A stretch of DNA of 64,000 bases, from NCBI RefSeq assembly GCF_900005765.1, contig NC_041683.1:248001-312000 (forward strand), read 5' to 3'. Under the pieces are notes generated by a model, which searched no databases, was not told the DNA's origin, and worked only from the letters and a program-made list of their open reading frames with translations. The stretch comes from Plasmodium relictum (Eukaryota > Apicomplexa > Aconoidasida > Haemosporida > Plasmodiidae). Shown piece by piece: positions 24,416-35,600 of this stretch (within the stretch, counting starts at the first letter, position 1; each line of letters opens with the position of its first letter). Both the position numbers and the translations under genes were made by a program.

Positions 24416-25045
24416 ATGGGAATATTTTCATCTAAAAATTTAGAAGAATGCCTACGGGAAGAAAAAAGAAACTTGAACAGATCTATAAGGGAATTAGAAA
24501 GAGAAATATTTAAATTAGAAAATGAAAAAAAACAAATTGAAAAAAATATTAAAATATATGCTAAAAAAAATGATATTACTTTAGTTCGTACATTAGCAAA
24601 AGATTTAGTTAAAATCAAACAAACTGTTTCAAAATATAGTAAAATTAAATCTCATTTATTCTCAATGAAAATAAAATTACAAAGTGTAAAATCTTCTGAA
24701 CAATTAAGTAAAAGTGTAAAAGATATAAACAAATTAATTAAAAGAGTTAATAGTTATCTTAAATTGAAGGATATTAATACATCTATAAATGAATTTCAAA
24801 AACAAAATAATGAAGTATCACTAAAAGAAGACATGCTTGATGATTTATTTGATACATTAAATTATGATATTGATATGATAGAAGAAGAAGATGAAATTGT
24901 TGCGAAAGTTTTAGATGAATTAGGAATACAAATAAATTCTAAGTTAGTGGAAATTCCAGCGGTTAATACAGTTCAAAATGAAAAAAATGAAGATATAAAT
25001 ATTTCCAATTTAGAAGAAAGAATTAATAATTTAAAAAAAACATAA
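24416..25045 (+). CDS. VPS2: ESCRT-III subunit VPS2/CHMP2
   Basis: Single exon, 209 aa, near the usual CHMP2 length. The N-terminal helical hairpin aligns with CHMP2A: RNLNRSIRELEREIFKLE (human RALNRAMRELDRERQKLE), then LVRTLAKDLVKIKQTV. An acidic region with VLDELGIQINSKL follows (CHMP2A VLDELGLSLTDEL), and the C-terminus LEERINNLKK is a MIM1 motif for the VPS4 MIT domain. Forms membrane-remodelling filaments in budding, endosomal sorting and division. The start MGIFSSK has Gly2 and Ser6, so it also fits N-myristoylation, not typical of human CHMP2A. Assignment to VPS2 rather than another Snf7 paralog is well supported. Confidence 0.93.
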   Translation: MGIFSSKNLEECLREEKRNLNRSIRELEREIFKLENEKKQIEKNIKIYAKKNDITLVRTLAKDLVKIKQTVSKYSKIKSHLFSMKIKLQSVKSSEQLSKSVKDINKLIKRVNSYLKLKDINTSINEFQKQNNEVSLKEDMLDDLFDTLNYDIDMIEEEDEIVAKVLDELGIQINSKLVEIPAVNTVQNEKNEDINISNLEERINNLKKT

Positions 25046-25632
25046 TTTGATAAAAATAAAAATTTACATATGAATATATATATGTGTGTATATATATATA
25101 TATTTATTTTAATTCTATTATTAAAATTTTAAAAAGTTAATTTGAACCAATAATATATATGGATATATTTAGTAATTAAAAATATAAAAATATTTGAATT
25201 AATCTTTTTATTTTACCAATTTTTTTCGTTAATTTTTTTAATGAAAATATAAATCTTTCTAGTTTATAATTTTTCTTTCTCTCCTTTTTTTTCAGTAAAA
25301 ATATTTTTGTTCCATTGATATCCATTATAATTTTTAATTTTTCACTATAATACAATCTATATATATATATATATAAAATAAGTATAAAAAGAAAGTATAA
25401 GAAAATTAAAATATACTTTTTTATATCATAATTTCATATGTCCAAAAAATTAACAATTTTAGTATATTTTTTATAATAAAAAATATAGCTGAGATTTAAC
25501 TATAAAAAATTTATTTTATCAAATGTTATTATTTATAAATTTTCTCAATTTTATAAAAAATATATATTAATAACTTTCATATTATAATTTTTTATTTTTT
25601 TTTACTTAAACATTTTTCTCTTAAATGTTCTA
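25046..25632. other. convergent intergenic region between VPS2 and PPCDC
   Basis: 587 bases of 3' flanks. Only A/T tracts and a short (TA)n are visible. Confidence 0.65.
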
Positions 25633-26461
25633 CTATTGTAAATACTTCATTATTTCAGATATGACATTTTCTACATTAGGTAAAGCTCCAACACCTTCAA
25701 AAATAACATATTATAAAATTTTAAGAACATTTTAATATATTTTAAAAATTGTAAATTATAGAGAATAATATTTTACCATATTCACCACAAGCCAATACTT
25801 TTTCTATTGGATCAATTACCTTAAAATATAATATAAAATTATTTGTAAAATAATAATTATTATAAAAAAAAAATTTTCTCTCCTAATGAAATTTTTCATT
25901 TTTTTTTTTTTAGATTATTACTTTTATTCCCCATGAAGAAATTATGTCAATTTGTTTTTTTGTAATCGGATGATTATACATATATGTATTCATGCATGGA
26001 AAAACCAAAAAAGTTTTTTTAAAATCCCAACATCGGCAAATACAAGTCTTCAAAAAAAAAATATATAAATACATATATTTATGAATATCTTGTGTTATAA
26101 TTGGAATATTTCTTTTTTATTATTTAGATTATGTTATATTAACTAAAAGATTTGAACAAATCCCATTAGATATACTAGCTAAAGTGTTAGCATCCAAAGG
26201 ACATATTATAAAAATATCTGCCCATTTTCTTAATTCTATATGTAAAATAGTATCTCCCCTTTTTTGCCACAACCATTCGTCTTCATCTAAGAAAATTTTT
26301 TCTTTAAAAGATTTCAAAAATTTTTCATAAGCAATATTAGTTGCGACGTATTTTATCTCGACAGAAATATTATTTATTTTACAATGTTCTTGGAGTTTTT
26401 CGATTATTTCAGAAATCTTAATTGCAGCAATACTTCCACTAATGCCAATTAATATTTTCAT
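25633..26461 (-). CDS. PPCDC: phosphopantothenoylcysteine decarboxylase (CoA synthesis)
   Basis: Four exons, right to left: 26,461-26,144, 26,047-25,922, 25,819-25,777, 25,694-25,633; phases join to 182 aa. Flavoprotein of the HFCD/HAL3 fold that decarboxylates 4'-phosphopantothenoylcysteine to 4'-phosphopantetheine, the third-last step of coenzyme A synthesis. Visible: the FMN-binding start ILIGISGSIAAIK; the block LHIELRKWADIFIICPLDAN containing the catalytic-type His and PLDANTLA; SNLL joined across the first intron to TCICRCWD; the substrate-clamp signature PCMNTYMYNHP (PxMNxxMW in the family); and the end CGEYGVGALPNV, including the conserved Cys-Gly of the C-terminal flap. Monofunctional, as in animals. 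CoA supply from pantothenate is a known Plasmodium dependency. Divergent from the WD40 gene. Confidence 0.92.
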
Positions 26462-26939
26462 AATTTTAATCTTTGTAAAAAAAAAAAAAATATATTATAT
26501 ATATATAAATTTAATAAATAATTTCAATCATTACTAATTATATATTTTCTGAATAAAAATTAAAAATATATAATCCTCAACAACCGGAATTTTTTTATCT
26601 AAAAAAATTTATTGTAACACTAGTAATTTAAAAAAAAAAAAAAAATTATACAAATTAATACTTTATTTGTTATTTTTTCTTTTTATTACTATCAATATAT
26701 TTAAATAAAATTCTTATTAATTTAAAATATTTTTTCCTTTATTTATTACTCTTTTTTTTTTAATTTTCGTCATTTTAAATCACTTCAATGAATAGGAAAA
26801 ACAAAATTTTATAAATATCTACTTATTTGAATTTATTTTTATCTCTTCATATACATTGCAGTATATATATATATATTTGTAAATGTATTACTTTTTATAA
26901 TTAATAAAATTTTTCTTTATTTTATTTTTAATCGTAACA
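26462..26939. other. short divergent intergenic region PPCDC / RRB1
   Basis: 478 bases that must serve both start sites, the tightest divergent spacing in the window. No motif recognised. Confidence 0.6.
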
Positions 26940-28250
26940 ATGAATGAGGGTATAGAAATGGATGAAACTGCTTATGACATGTTTTTCAGTCCAATCACAC
27001 CATGGCCATGTTTATCTTTTGATTTCATACTGCCAAACTCATCTTATGATTCCTCTAAAAAATTAAAAAAAGAAACAAACAATGAAATAGATAACAGTAT
27101 TTTAAATTATCCTATTGATATTTGTTGTGTTGGAGGGTCCCAAGCAAATAAAAGTGAATTAAATAATATTTACGTAATTAAATGGTCAAATTTAAATAAA
27201 CTAAAAAATTGTGATACGGAAAATTCCAATGATGATAGTGAAAGTGATGAAGAGAATGATGAAATTTTAAATGAACAAAATGATATGGAGAAAAAAAAAA
27301 AAGTGAAAAATGATTCCCTTGATGAAAAAAGTAGCGTTATTTGTAAATCTTTAAAACATGAATATGGATGTATAAATAAAATAAAAGTATGTAAAAAGAT
27401 TAATTCCCTAGTTGCAGCATGGTGTGAAGATAGCAATGTATACATATATGAAATTTCTGATGAAATAAAAAACTTAGATGATCGTGCCTATAATGAAGAA
27501 GTTCAAAAAAAACCATTACATGTATTTCAAAAGCATTCTAATGAAGGTTTTAGCTTAGATTGGAATAATGTTCATGCAGCAAAATTATTAACTGGGGATA
27601 ATGATGGGAATTTATATTTATGGCTACCTGATAATTCAGATAAATGGAATTATGAATACTGGGATTTTAAAAAATATGCTGATAGTAAAATAAATAAAAA
27701 ATTTAGTATAGAAGATATACAATGGTGTAAAAAAGGGAATGGTTTAGGAGATGTATTTAGTATTTGTTCATCAGATAGAAGCATTCGAATATTAGATGTA
27801 AGAAATTTAAATAATAGCAATAATACAAATATAAATATAGAAAATGCACACGCTAATGATGTCAATGTAATATCATGGAATGAAAATTCAGAATTTTTAT
27901 TGGCATCAGGAGGAGATGATAACTTAATAAAAATATGGGATATTCGAAATACTAAAAATTCTGTAGCTGAATTAAATTTTCATAAGCAACCAATAACTTC
28001 AGTTTGTTGGGATTCTAAAGATACTTATGTCTTATTAGCATCAAGCTTAGATGACTCCATATCTATTTGGGATTTATCTGTAGAATCAGAGGCTTTAGAA
28101 TATTCTCTTTCTAAATATCCTGATCAATTACTATTTGAGCATTTAAATCAAAATTTTATTACTGAAGCAAAATTTCATCCAAACTTTCCCGGAGTTGTGG
28201 TTTCTACTTCTAATGATAATTTTAATATTTTTAAGCCTTGTAATATTTAA
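26940..28250 (+). CDS. RRB1: WD40 ribosome-assembly protein RRB1/GRWD1
   Basis: Single exon, 436 aa. The N-terminus matches the CAF1C/H4-binding type: AYDMFFSPITPWPCLSFDFI (GRWD1: AYHMLYEFQTGAPCLSFDIV) followed by YPIDICCVGGSQAN. An acidic Ser/Asp/Glu run (about 95-130) then precedes five to six WD repeats, for example ASGGDDNLIKIWDIR and ASSLDDSISIWDLS, and a closing repeat ending GVVVSTSNDNFNIFKP. In yeast and animals this protein escorts ribosomal protein L3 and helps 60S assembly in the nucleolus. RBBP4/7-type chromatin WD proteins share the N-terminal motif, but the acidic insertion and the strand order favour RRB1. Confidence 0.88.
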   Translation: MNEGIEMDETAYDMFFSPITPWPCLSFDFILPNSSYDSSKKLKKETNNEIDNSILNYPIDICCVGGSQANKSELNNIYVIKWSNLNKLKNCDTENSNDDSESDEENDEILNEQNDMEKKKKVKNDSLDEKSSVICKSLKHEYGCINKIKVCKKINSLVAAWCEDSNVYIYEISDEIKNLDDRAYNEEVQKKPLHVFQKHSNEGFSLDWNNVHAAKLLTGDNDGNLYLWLPDNSDKWNYEYWDFKKYADSKINKKFSIEDIQWCKKGNGLGDVFSICSSDRSIRILDVRNLNNSNNTNINIENAHANDVNVISWNENSEFLLASGGDDNLIKIWDIRNTKNSVAELNFHKQPITSVCWDSKDTYVLLASSLDDSISIWDLSVESEALEYSLSKYPDQLLFEHLNQNFITEAKFHPNFPGVVVSTSNDNFNIFKPCNI

Positions 28251-29189
28251 ATTCCTTGCTTTTTGTAAAAATTAATTTTTTATGATAGATATTTTAATTT
28301 TATTAAAATAATTATTCAAATGAATTATTTAAAAAAAAAAATAAAATAACGTTTTGATAAAGTTATTTCATAAAATGTTTTGATATATATAATCTTAATT
28401 CATTCTTAAGTTTATATTATCTTTTTTGTTTATGTGGTTATATAAATATTTTCATTAATATTTATTTATTTATTTTTTTTTTATTAAATAATATATAAAT
28501 AAAATCATGACGAAATCTCTAGGAAAATAAAATATCCAGTTATTTATATTTTTAATTTTATAGATTATACTTTTTTAATTAAATTTTTTTTTATAATTTT
28601 AGTATAACTATTATAGCTTAAACTTTTTATTTGTTTAGTAATAACTATCTTTATATAATCCTATTTTATTCTTTTATGTTCTTTTTATACATAAAATATT
28701 CACTTAAATTTTGTTATATAAATACTAAATTAAAAACTGATTTAAGAAAAAGGAAATTGCATATCAGTAATTATTAAATAAGTTTTTTTTAAATAAAAAA
28801 TATTACAATTATTCAAAAAGATAATAAATATATAAATAGTCTTAAAATTTTTGTCTATTATAAAAAAAAGTGATATAAAAACTTTGTAATATAATTAATA
28901 ATATATAATTTGTTCTATATTAAAAAAAACAAACATTAAAGTGAATTAAGAATTAAATAAATAAAAATATAAATTAACAATTATATTATATATATACATA
29001 TATATATAAATTTTAAAACAGATAAATATATAGAAAAAAATATACATTAAAACAGAAATGTTTAAAATTAAATATGCATTAAGAATAAACAAAGAAAAAT
29101 ATGAATAATTTAATTTAAAACAACTATGAAAAAAAAAAAAATTTATGTGAAAAATAATAAAATCCATTCTTTGAATTATAAATCTTTTC
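28251..29189. other. convergent intergenic region RRB1 / LipDH
   Basis: 939 bases of 3' flanks; A/T tracts only. A minus ORF at 28,946-29,167 is Ile/Phe/Tyr-rich, starts at the 3' flank of LipDH and looks like chance. Confidence 0.65.
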
Positions 29190-31139
29190 TTAATGAGTTC
29201 TTATTTTTGAAATAGATTTAAAAGCACTATCTAAAACTTCACTGACTGTTGGATGAGAATGAACCATATATGATACATCATATGCTGATAAATTTAAATT
29301 AATTGCTAATACAGCTTCATGAATTAAAACAGAAGCATAATTACCAACTATAAACATGCCTAAAATTTGTTTTGTATCTTGTTTATAAATTATTTTAACC
29401 ATACCACTTGTGTTATCATTAATGTTATATTGTCCTTTATTATATGAATTGTTTTTATTACCATGTAAAGAAATATTATTTTCGCATAAAATTTTTGAAT
29501 TAGATTTATAATAAGAAATTTCTACTCCAACATTATCAGGGTATTTTTGTTTTGCTTCCTTTTCTGTTAAACCAATAAAGGCTAATTCAGGATTTGTATA
29601 ACACACAGATGGTATATTTTTGTATAATATAGGTTTATTTAAATTACTCTTTGCAGAATCATTTACCTTATTTCTTTCTTTATTTTCAATAAAATCAACT
29701 ACTTTTAATGCTTGATAAGATGCTGTATGCGCTAACATTTGTTTTCCATTGGCATCTCCTATGCAAAATATATTGTCATAAATATCATTATTTTCTTTTT
29801 TTACTCTTAAATATTCATCTACTGAAACATAGCCTCTGTTCATTTGTATTTTCATGTTTTCTAAACCCAAATTTTGCGTATTTGGTTTTCTCCCCGTTGC
29901 AACCAAACAGCTATCAACATAGAGTTCCTTAACTTCTGATTTGTCATTGTTTTCATTTCGTTCTGAGTATCCTATGATAACAGGACTATTATTTTTAGAT
30001 GCTTTTATATATTTAACTTCTGTATTTAAGTGATAATTTACAGGTTTTGTTTTTAAAAATATTTTTTCAAAGTACTTAGCTACATCACTATCAATTATTG
30101 GCAATAATTCAGAGGAATATTCAAAAAAGGTAATTTCCGAACCTAGTGCTGTGTATATATCTGCAAACTCTAAGCCAATAATACCCATTCCAATAATGCT
30201 CATATAACTTTTCAATCCTTCTAATTTTACTGCATGATCACTAGTAAATACACTTCTTTCATCTACTTCAACATTTGCAGGTATATTGGGGGCTGATCCA
30301 GTTGCTATAATAATATTTTTTACCTTATATTTATTTCCACTCTTTTTACTTTTTATAGTATTTTTATCAATTATTTCACCATGGTCATAAATTACCTGAA
30401 CATGTTCAGAATTTTTAGTAAATTTTGAATTTTTAAACCCGTGTGAAATTCCATTTCTTAGCTTGTTAATAACTCCTTGTGTATATTCTTTTAATTTATC
30501 TATATTCATTTTAAAACTATCAGATACCAACTGATTACTTTCCATTTCATTGTTTCCTTTGTTTAAAAATAAGTTACTATAAATACCATAATTATACAAC
30601 TTATCCAAGTTTTTCAATTCTCTGTATTTATTTGTTGCATATAACAAAGATTTACTTGGTATACAACCAACATTAACACAAGTTCCTCCAATATTTTTTT
30701 CTTCCCCCACAAAAATCAAAACTTTTAAATTTCTTTCCATAGCATTTATTGCTGCAGCATGGCCACCAACCCCACAACCTATAATTGCTGCATCATACTC
30801 TTTTTCAGTTATATTCATATTATTCTGTAAATTTTCCTTTAATTTAAATGCTAACTTTTTATTAAAACCATTCCTAAAGTTCAATTTTTTATTATCCGAA
30901 GAAAACTTTTTATCATTTTTTAATTTTATGAAGCTATTTTTCTCTTTATTTAACATAGAATTTCGTGTATTAACATATCCGAAGTAATTTGTTTTCCCTT
31001 CTCTTAATGGAATAACTAAGCTATTATATGTTGTACTTTTTAAAGCTTCATTTTGTTTAAAAAGAAAAAGATAGCTTATGCATAGTAAAGTAACTAAATA
31101 GCAACTAATTATTTCTTTAATTATTTTTTTTATAAACAT
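29190..31139 (-). CDS. aLipDH: dihydrolipoyl dehydrogenase, apicoplast (E3 of plastid PDH)
   Basis: Single exon, 649 aa. FAD-binding GCGVGGHAA at about 118-126; redox-active disulfide GGTCVNVGCIPSK at about 150-160; NAD-binding GMGIIGLEFADIYTALG; the second FAD site CIGDANGKQMLAHTA; and the dimer-interface catalytic HSHPTVSE near 625. It oxidises the dihydrolipoyl arms of the pyruvate dehydrogenase complex, making acetyl-CoA and NADH for plastid fatty-acid synthesis. An N-terminal hydrophobic signal (YLVTLLCISYLFLF) plus about 80 Lys/Asn-rich residues gives the apicoplast leader, and separates it from the mitochondrial paralog. Insertions within the NAD and interface domains (Asn/Lys-rich) are parasite-style. 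Divergent from the VPS9 gene. Confidence 0.96.
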   Translation of the reverse strand: MFIKKIIKEIISCYLVTLLCISYLFLFKQNEALKSTTYNSLVIPLREGKTNYFGYVNTRNSMLNKEKNSFIKLKNDKKFSSDNKKLNFRNGFNKKLAFKLKENLQNNMNITEKEYDAAIIGCGVGGHAAAINAMERNLKVLIFVGEEKNIGGTCVNVGCIPSKSLLYATNKYRELKNLDKLYNYGIYSNLFLNKGNNEMESNQLVSDSFKMNIDKLKEYTQGVINKLRNGISHGFKNSKFTKNSEHVQVIYDHGEIIDKNTIKSKKSGNKYKVKNIIIATGSAPNIPANVEVDERSVFTSDHAVKLEGLKSYMSIIGMGIIGLEFADIYTALGSEITFFEYSSELLPIIDSDVAKYFEKIFLKTKPVNYHLNTEVKYIKASKNNSPVIIGYSERNENNDKSEVKELYVDSCLVATGRKPNTQNLGLENMKIQMNRGYVSVDEYLRVKKENNDIYDNIFCIGDANGKQMLAHTASYQALKVVDFIENKERNKVNDSAKSNLNKPILYKNIPSVCYTNPELAFIGLTEKEAKQKYPDNVGVEISYYKSNSKILCENNISLHGNKNNSYNKGQYNINDNTSGMVKIIYKQDTKQILGMFIVGNYASVLIHEAVLAINLNLSAYDVSYMVHSHPTVSEVLDSAFKSISKIRTH

Positions 31140-32425
31140 TTGTTAAAATTGTTTCTTTAGAATTAGTGTTCAATAATATAAAAAATGGATAATGTATCAC
31201 CATTAATAATGAAAAAAAATTTATTACAGAAAATATCCTAGAAGACGTGTCAAACAATAAAATGATATTTATTATAACACATTAAAATTATTCATTAAAA
31301 AAAGAACGTTTAGTTTTAGATATAATACTTCTATAATTGTTATATTAAAAATAAAATAGAACTATTTATACAATATAAAAGTTATTTTTTAATTTAAATA
31401 AAAATTCCAGGAAAAAAAAAAAATTAATTTAAATTAAATTGAATGTGAGCATACAAGAAAAACTAACAAGCATGTATTTTTTTTTTTTTAATAAAAAAAA
31501 ATGAACGAAATATTAAAATTTATCATTTTCTAAATATTTAACGAACAATAATACATTTTAAAAAAATACAAAATTGTCTTCACAATAATAATTTTATTTT
31601 AATTTAATATATTTTTAATACGAGAATTAAACTTTTCCAAAATTTTGAGATATGCAATAGTATGTTAACTTCTAAAAAATGTGGAAATCTTTAGTTTTTT
31701 TAAGGATATAAAATTAAAATTTATAATTTTTTTCTAATATAAAATAATTATTTTATAAAACAAATATACTTTTATAAAGTAACAACGTAATTTTTAAAAT
31801 TAGTTGCTACAGCTTAAAAAAAGTAGCAAAAAGAAATAAAATTATATTTGCTATATATCGTATCTTTTTTTAATATATAGCACTCTTTTTTAATCTCCTT
31901 AAATTTTATTTCATATAAATTCTTTTAAAAAAATAACGCCCTTACTCTTTTTTTTTTTCTTTTTTTTTTCCAGATAATAGGAATTTTCGAAAGTTTATTA
32001 TCATTAATAAACTATTTTAAAATTAATTTTTTTGATTGATTAAAAATTTTTTTTTTCCCCCTTTAATTATTCTTTATGTAATGTGTGCGAATTGATTTTA
32101 AATACTTTTTTTTTTCTTTTTTTAAAGTATCGTATAATTTGCTTTAAGAATATTAACTTTTTGATATTTTAGTATAATAATCTAATTTTTTTTTTTTTTC
32201 CGTTTTAAGATAACGAAAAAAATACGCAAAGCACTGTTACATAAAAGTGTAATTTAATAATACATTCACCTCTTTAATATAAAAACAAATAAATTAATTT
32301 ATGTATATAGTTTTGTATGAATACTTATTATTCTATATGTCTCTTAATTTTATTTCATTTTCATTCAAATTACATTTATTTTTTTTTTTTTTAATTATTA
32401 TTTTCATTTTATTTATATGCTATAA

Positions 32426-32480
<55 letters not shown>

Positions 32481-32637
32481 TTTAAAGAATGCTATGATGT
32501 GCAAGCATTCTCAAAAATAAAGTTTGTAAAAATATTATTATTATTATTAAAGGTTTATTATATATATTTATGCATATATACATAAATGCATTTATATAAA
32601 ATAATAACAAAATAGAAAGTTTTATTTATGAAATAAA
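31140..32637. other. divergent intergenic region LipDH / VPS9
   Basis: About 1.5 kb, no credible gene; promoter space for both. Contains the T49 tract at 32,430-32,478. Confidence 0.65.
32430..32478. repeat. poly(T) tract, 49 bases
   Basis: Uninterrupted T run about 160 bases upstream of the VPS9-protein start, so within its promoter or 5' UTR. Confidence 0.9.
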
Positions 32638-35600
32638 ATGAATGATAAAATTGAATATGATGAGCATTTTATTTTTAGTAATGAATGGGATGAGCTTACA
32701 TACAAAAACCATGATAAGGGAATTTTAAATAAAAATAATGAAGTAGTCAAAAATATAAATGATATGGACTTTTTTTTTGATAATTTCGAAGATAATAATG
32801 AGAAACCAAATAACGAAAAACTTCAAAATGGAAAAATAAATGGAGAATCAACTGTAAATGCATTTAATGATTCTTTATGGCTTGAATCAGATATCAGTAA
32901 CATCTCCATAAACAAAACGCATGAAGAACATAACATTATTATGAGAAACTCTGATAACTCTTATAAAATAAATGAAAATATAAATAACAGCCATGACTTA
33001 GAATTACATATTGATGAAAAAGTTGATATAGATCCTAAATTGGATTTATGGGAAAATAATAAAAATTTCTCATCTAATAATAATTCAACAAAAGGTAAAA
33101 AAACCAACTTTTATAATTACAAATGTAATAAGGAAACCATTGATTCTAATATACTTACAAATAATGAAGATAATATTATAACACTAAATAAAAACAGTCT
33201 TAAATTGGAATATCCCGAGTATACTTTTAATGAATATGATATGGAAAGTAATAATTTATCTAATGAAAATAATGCTCTTAATGATAGTAATTTTGATGTT
33301 AATGTATATCAAAATGTAGATGTAAACAATTTAAATAATGAAAATAAAAATGATAAAGATACTAGTACAAATGAACAAAATAAAATTCATAATAATAATT
33401 CTAGAGAAAATAATAATGAAACTAGTAAAAATGTGGATCCAAAAGATTGTAATAAAAAAGTGAATACTCATGAATCTATTTTAAAAAAAAAGATGAATAA
33501 TGTTTTTGTTAATGATAATAGTAATTTTGATTTTGATACCACAAGTGGAACAACTGATAAAACATACAATGCTAGTAGTATGAATAATAATAGTACTTAT
33601 ACTAACAAGAATAATGATTGCCATTCTTTTGATGGAAATATTATTCATAAATATACAAATAGCAATGGTGAGGATATCAATAAATCCAATAATAGCGAAA
33701 ATGTTAAGTACAATCAAAATGAAAAAAAAAATGAATCTCTTAATTTATTATCTAGTAAGGATAAAATAGATACAAAAAAAGCAAAAAGTGTTGCAAAAAA
33801 AAGTATGAATAGCAACAGTTCTATAGAAAGCTCCGTAAATATTGTAAACTACTCAATATCTGATGACAAAAATATGAAATTAAAGAAAAAAAAAAAAAAA
33901 AATAGTATCAGTGATATTTTAACACATTCATTAACATTATCAGATAATTTAGAAGACAGTAAAAGTGTTTCCCAAGGAAATAAAAATATCAAATCTAAAG
34001 ACATAAGCAAATTATCAGTTAATAGTAATACAGAAGAGAAAAAAATAAGAAAAAAAAAAAAAAAAAATTCCACTTCATCTGATGAAAATATACTTGATAC
34101 TATAAAAGTTAGTGATGAAAAGAAATTCTTCAATGAAATTAAGGAATATTTAAACAACAAAAATACAAAAGAAATAAATGTAAAAAAAATTGATGAGAAT
34201 AATTTTAGTTATGATATTGACATAAAAAATAATTTAAAGGAAAAAATAAAAACTTCTAAGAAACAATTAAGTTCTTCAAAAGAGTCATCTCCAAAGGATA
34301 AAATAAAAAAAAAAGAAAAAAAAGTTCTTTTAAAACAGAACAATAGCATTAATCAAAAAACAATTGAAAAGCAGAAAATGAACGAAAAAAAATGTAAAAA
34401 AGCAAATACTAATAATACTCTTGCCACTACTTTAACAGAAGAAAAAAATACTCCTGATACAAAAAATAAATGCAAAAATATAGAAGACATTGAAATAAAT
34501 ATAACTAATTATTTTGAAAATAGAGATAATGAAAAAGGCATTATAGAAAAAAATAGCACAGAGATGATTATTAATTCTTCGAATACAGAAAATGTTAAAT
34601 TAAATTCATTCAGTTATTTAAATAAATTTAATAAACACAAAAATGAACTTCCCAATGATTGTGGCATGCCATTCAGAAATATTGATTACTCTGATGAAAT
34701 AGACCAAAATAATTATTCGAAAAAGAAAATAAAAAACGAAAAATCGGTTAACCAAATACAAGAAAATAATTATATAAACGCTTCAAATGAAAGTTGTATA
34801 GAAAAAATAGATAAAATAAATCTATGTAAAAGTAAATCTTATTCTGAAGATATTTATTCTCAAGAAGAATTTTATCAAAATCACCACACTTCTTCAAAGA
34901 AAGAAATTGAAACAAAGTCTTTTGAAAAAGAAAAAGAGATGGAAACAAAGAATAATGAAAATAAAATAGAGATAAAATATGCTGAAAAGGACTGGACAAA
35001 AAATGGATTTATAAAAAGAATAAAAAAAGAGAAAGAAAATGAAAAAAGTAAATATATAGAAAAAGAGGAAATTAAAAATAATAGAAGCATTTTGCAAAAT
35101 GAAGAAACAGATCAAAGTATATATACTAAACAAGATATGAATAATACTGAAGAAAATGAAAAAGAAGAAAATATAAAAAACTTATATGATGAAAGTACAA
35201 TAAAAAATAGAACAAATGTTCAACAAAAAAGTCGAAAATTTAAAGATATCTTTATATCATTTATAAAAAGAGATGATTCAAAAAAAAATGAAGATGTACC
35301 AGAAAAAAATGTGGAGAATAGAAAAATGTTAAAAAAGGAAAATGCAAAATCTGATGAATTAAAATTAAATAAAAAAAATGAAAATGAAAAAATTAAAACT
35401 AATTTTTATAATTTGAAAAAAAAGTCTTACGATGAAGATGATGAAAAATCTAAGAAAAAATTTTTTACAAAAAAAAAATTATTCAGCGATGCATCAAATG
35501 ATTTCTTACAAAACGAATATATTGAAAAGGAGAATATATTAAAAAAAAATATAATCATTAACAATGAATCAGATGAAAAATCTGCAAGTTCTCCACCGAA

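Noticed and set aside
32301-32585. 94-codon plus ORF upstream of the VPS9 gene
   Set aside because: Same poly(T) artefact, no independent support.
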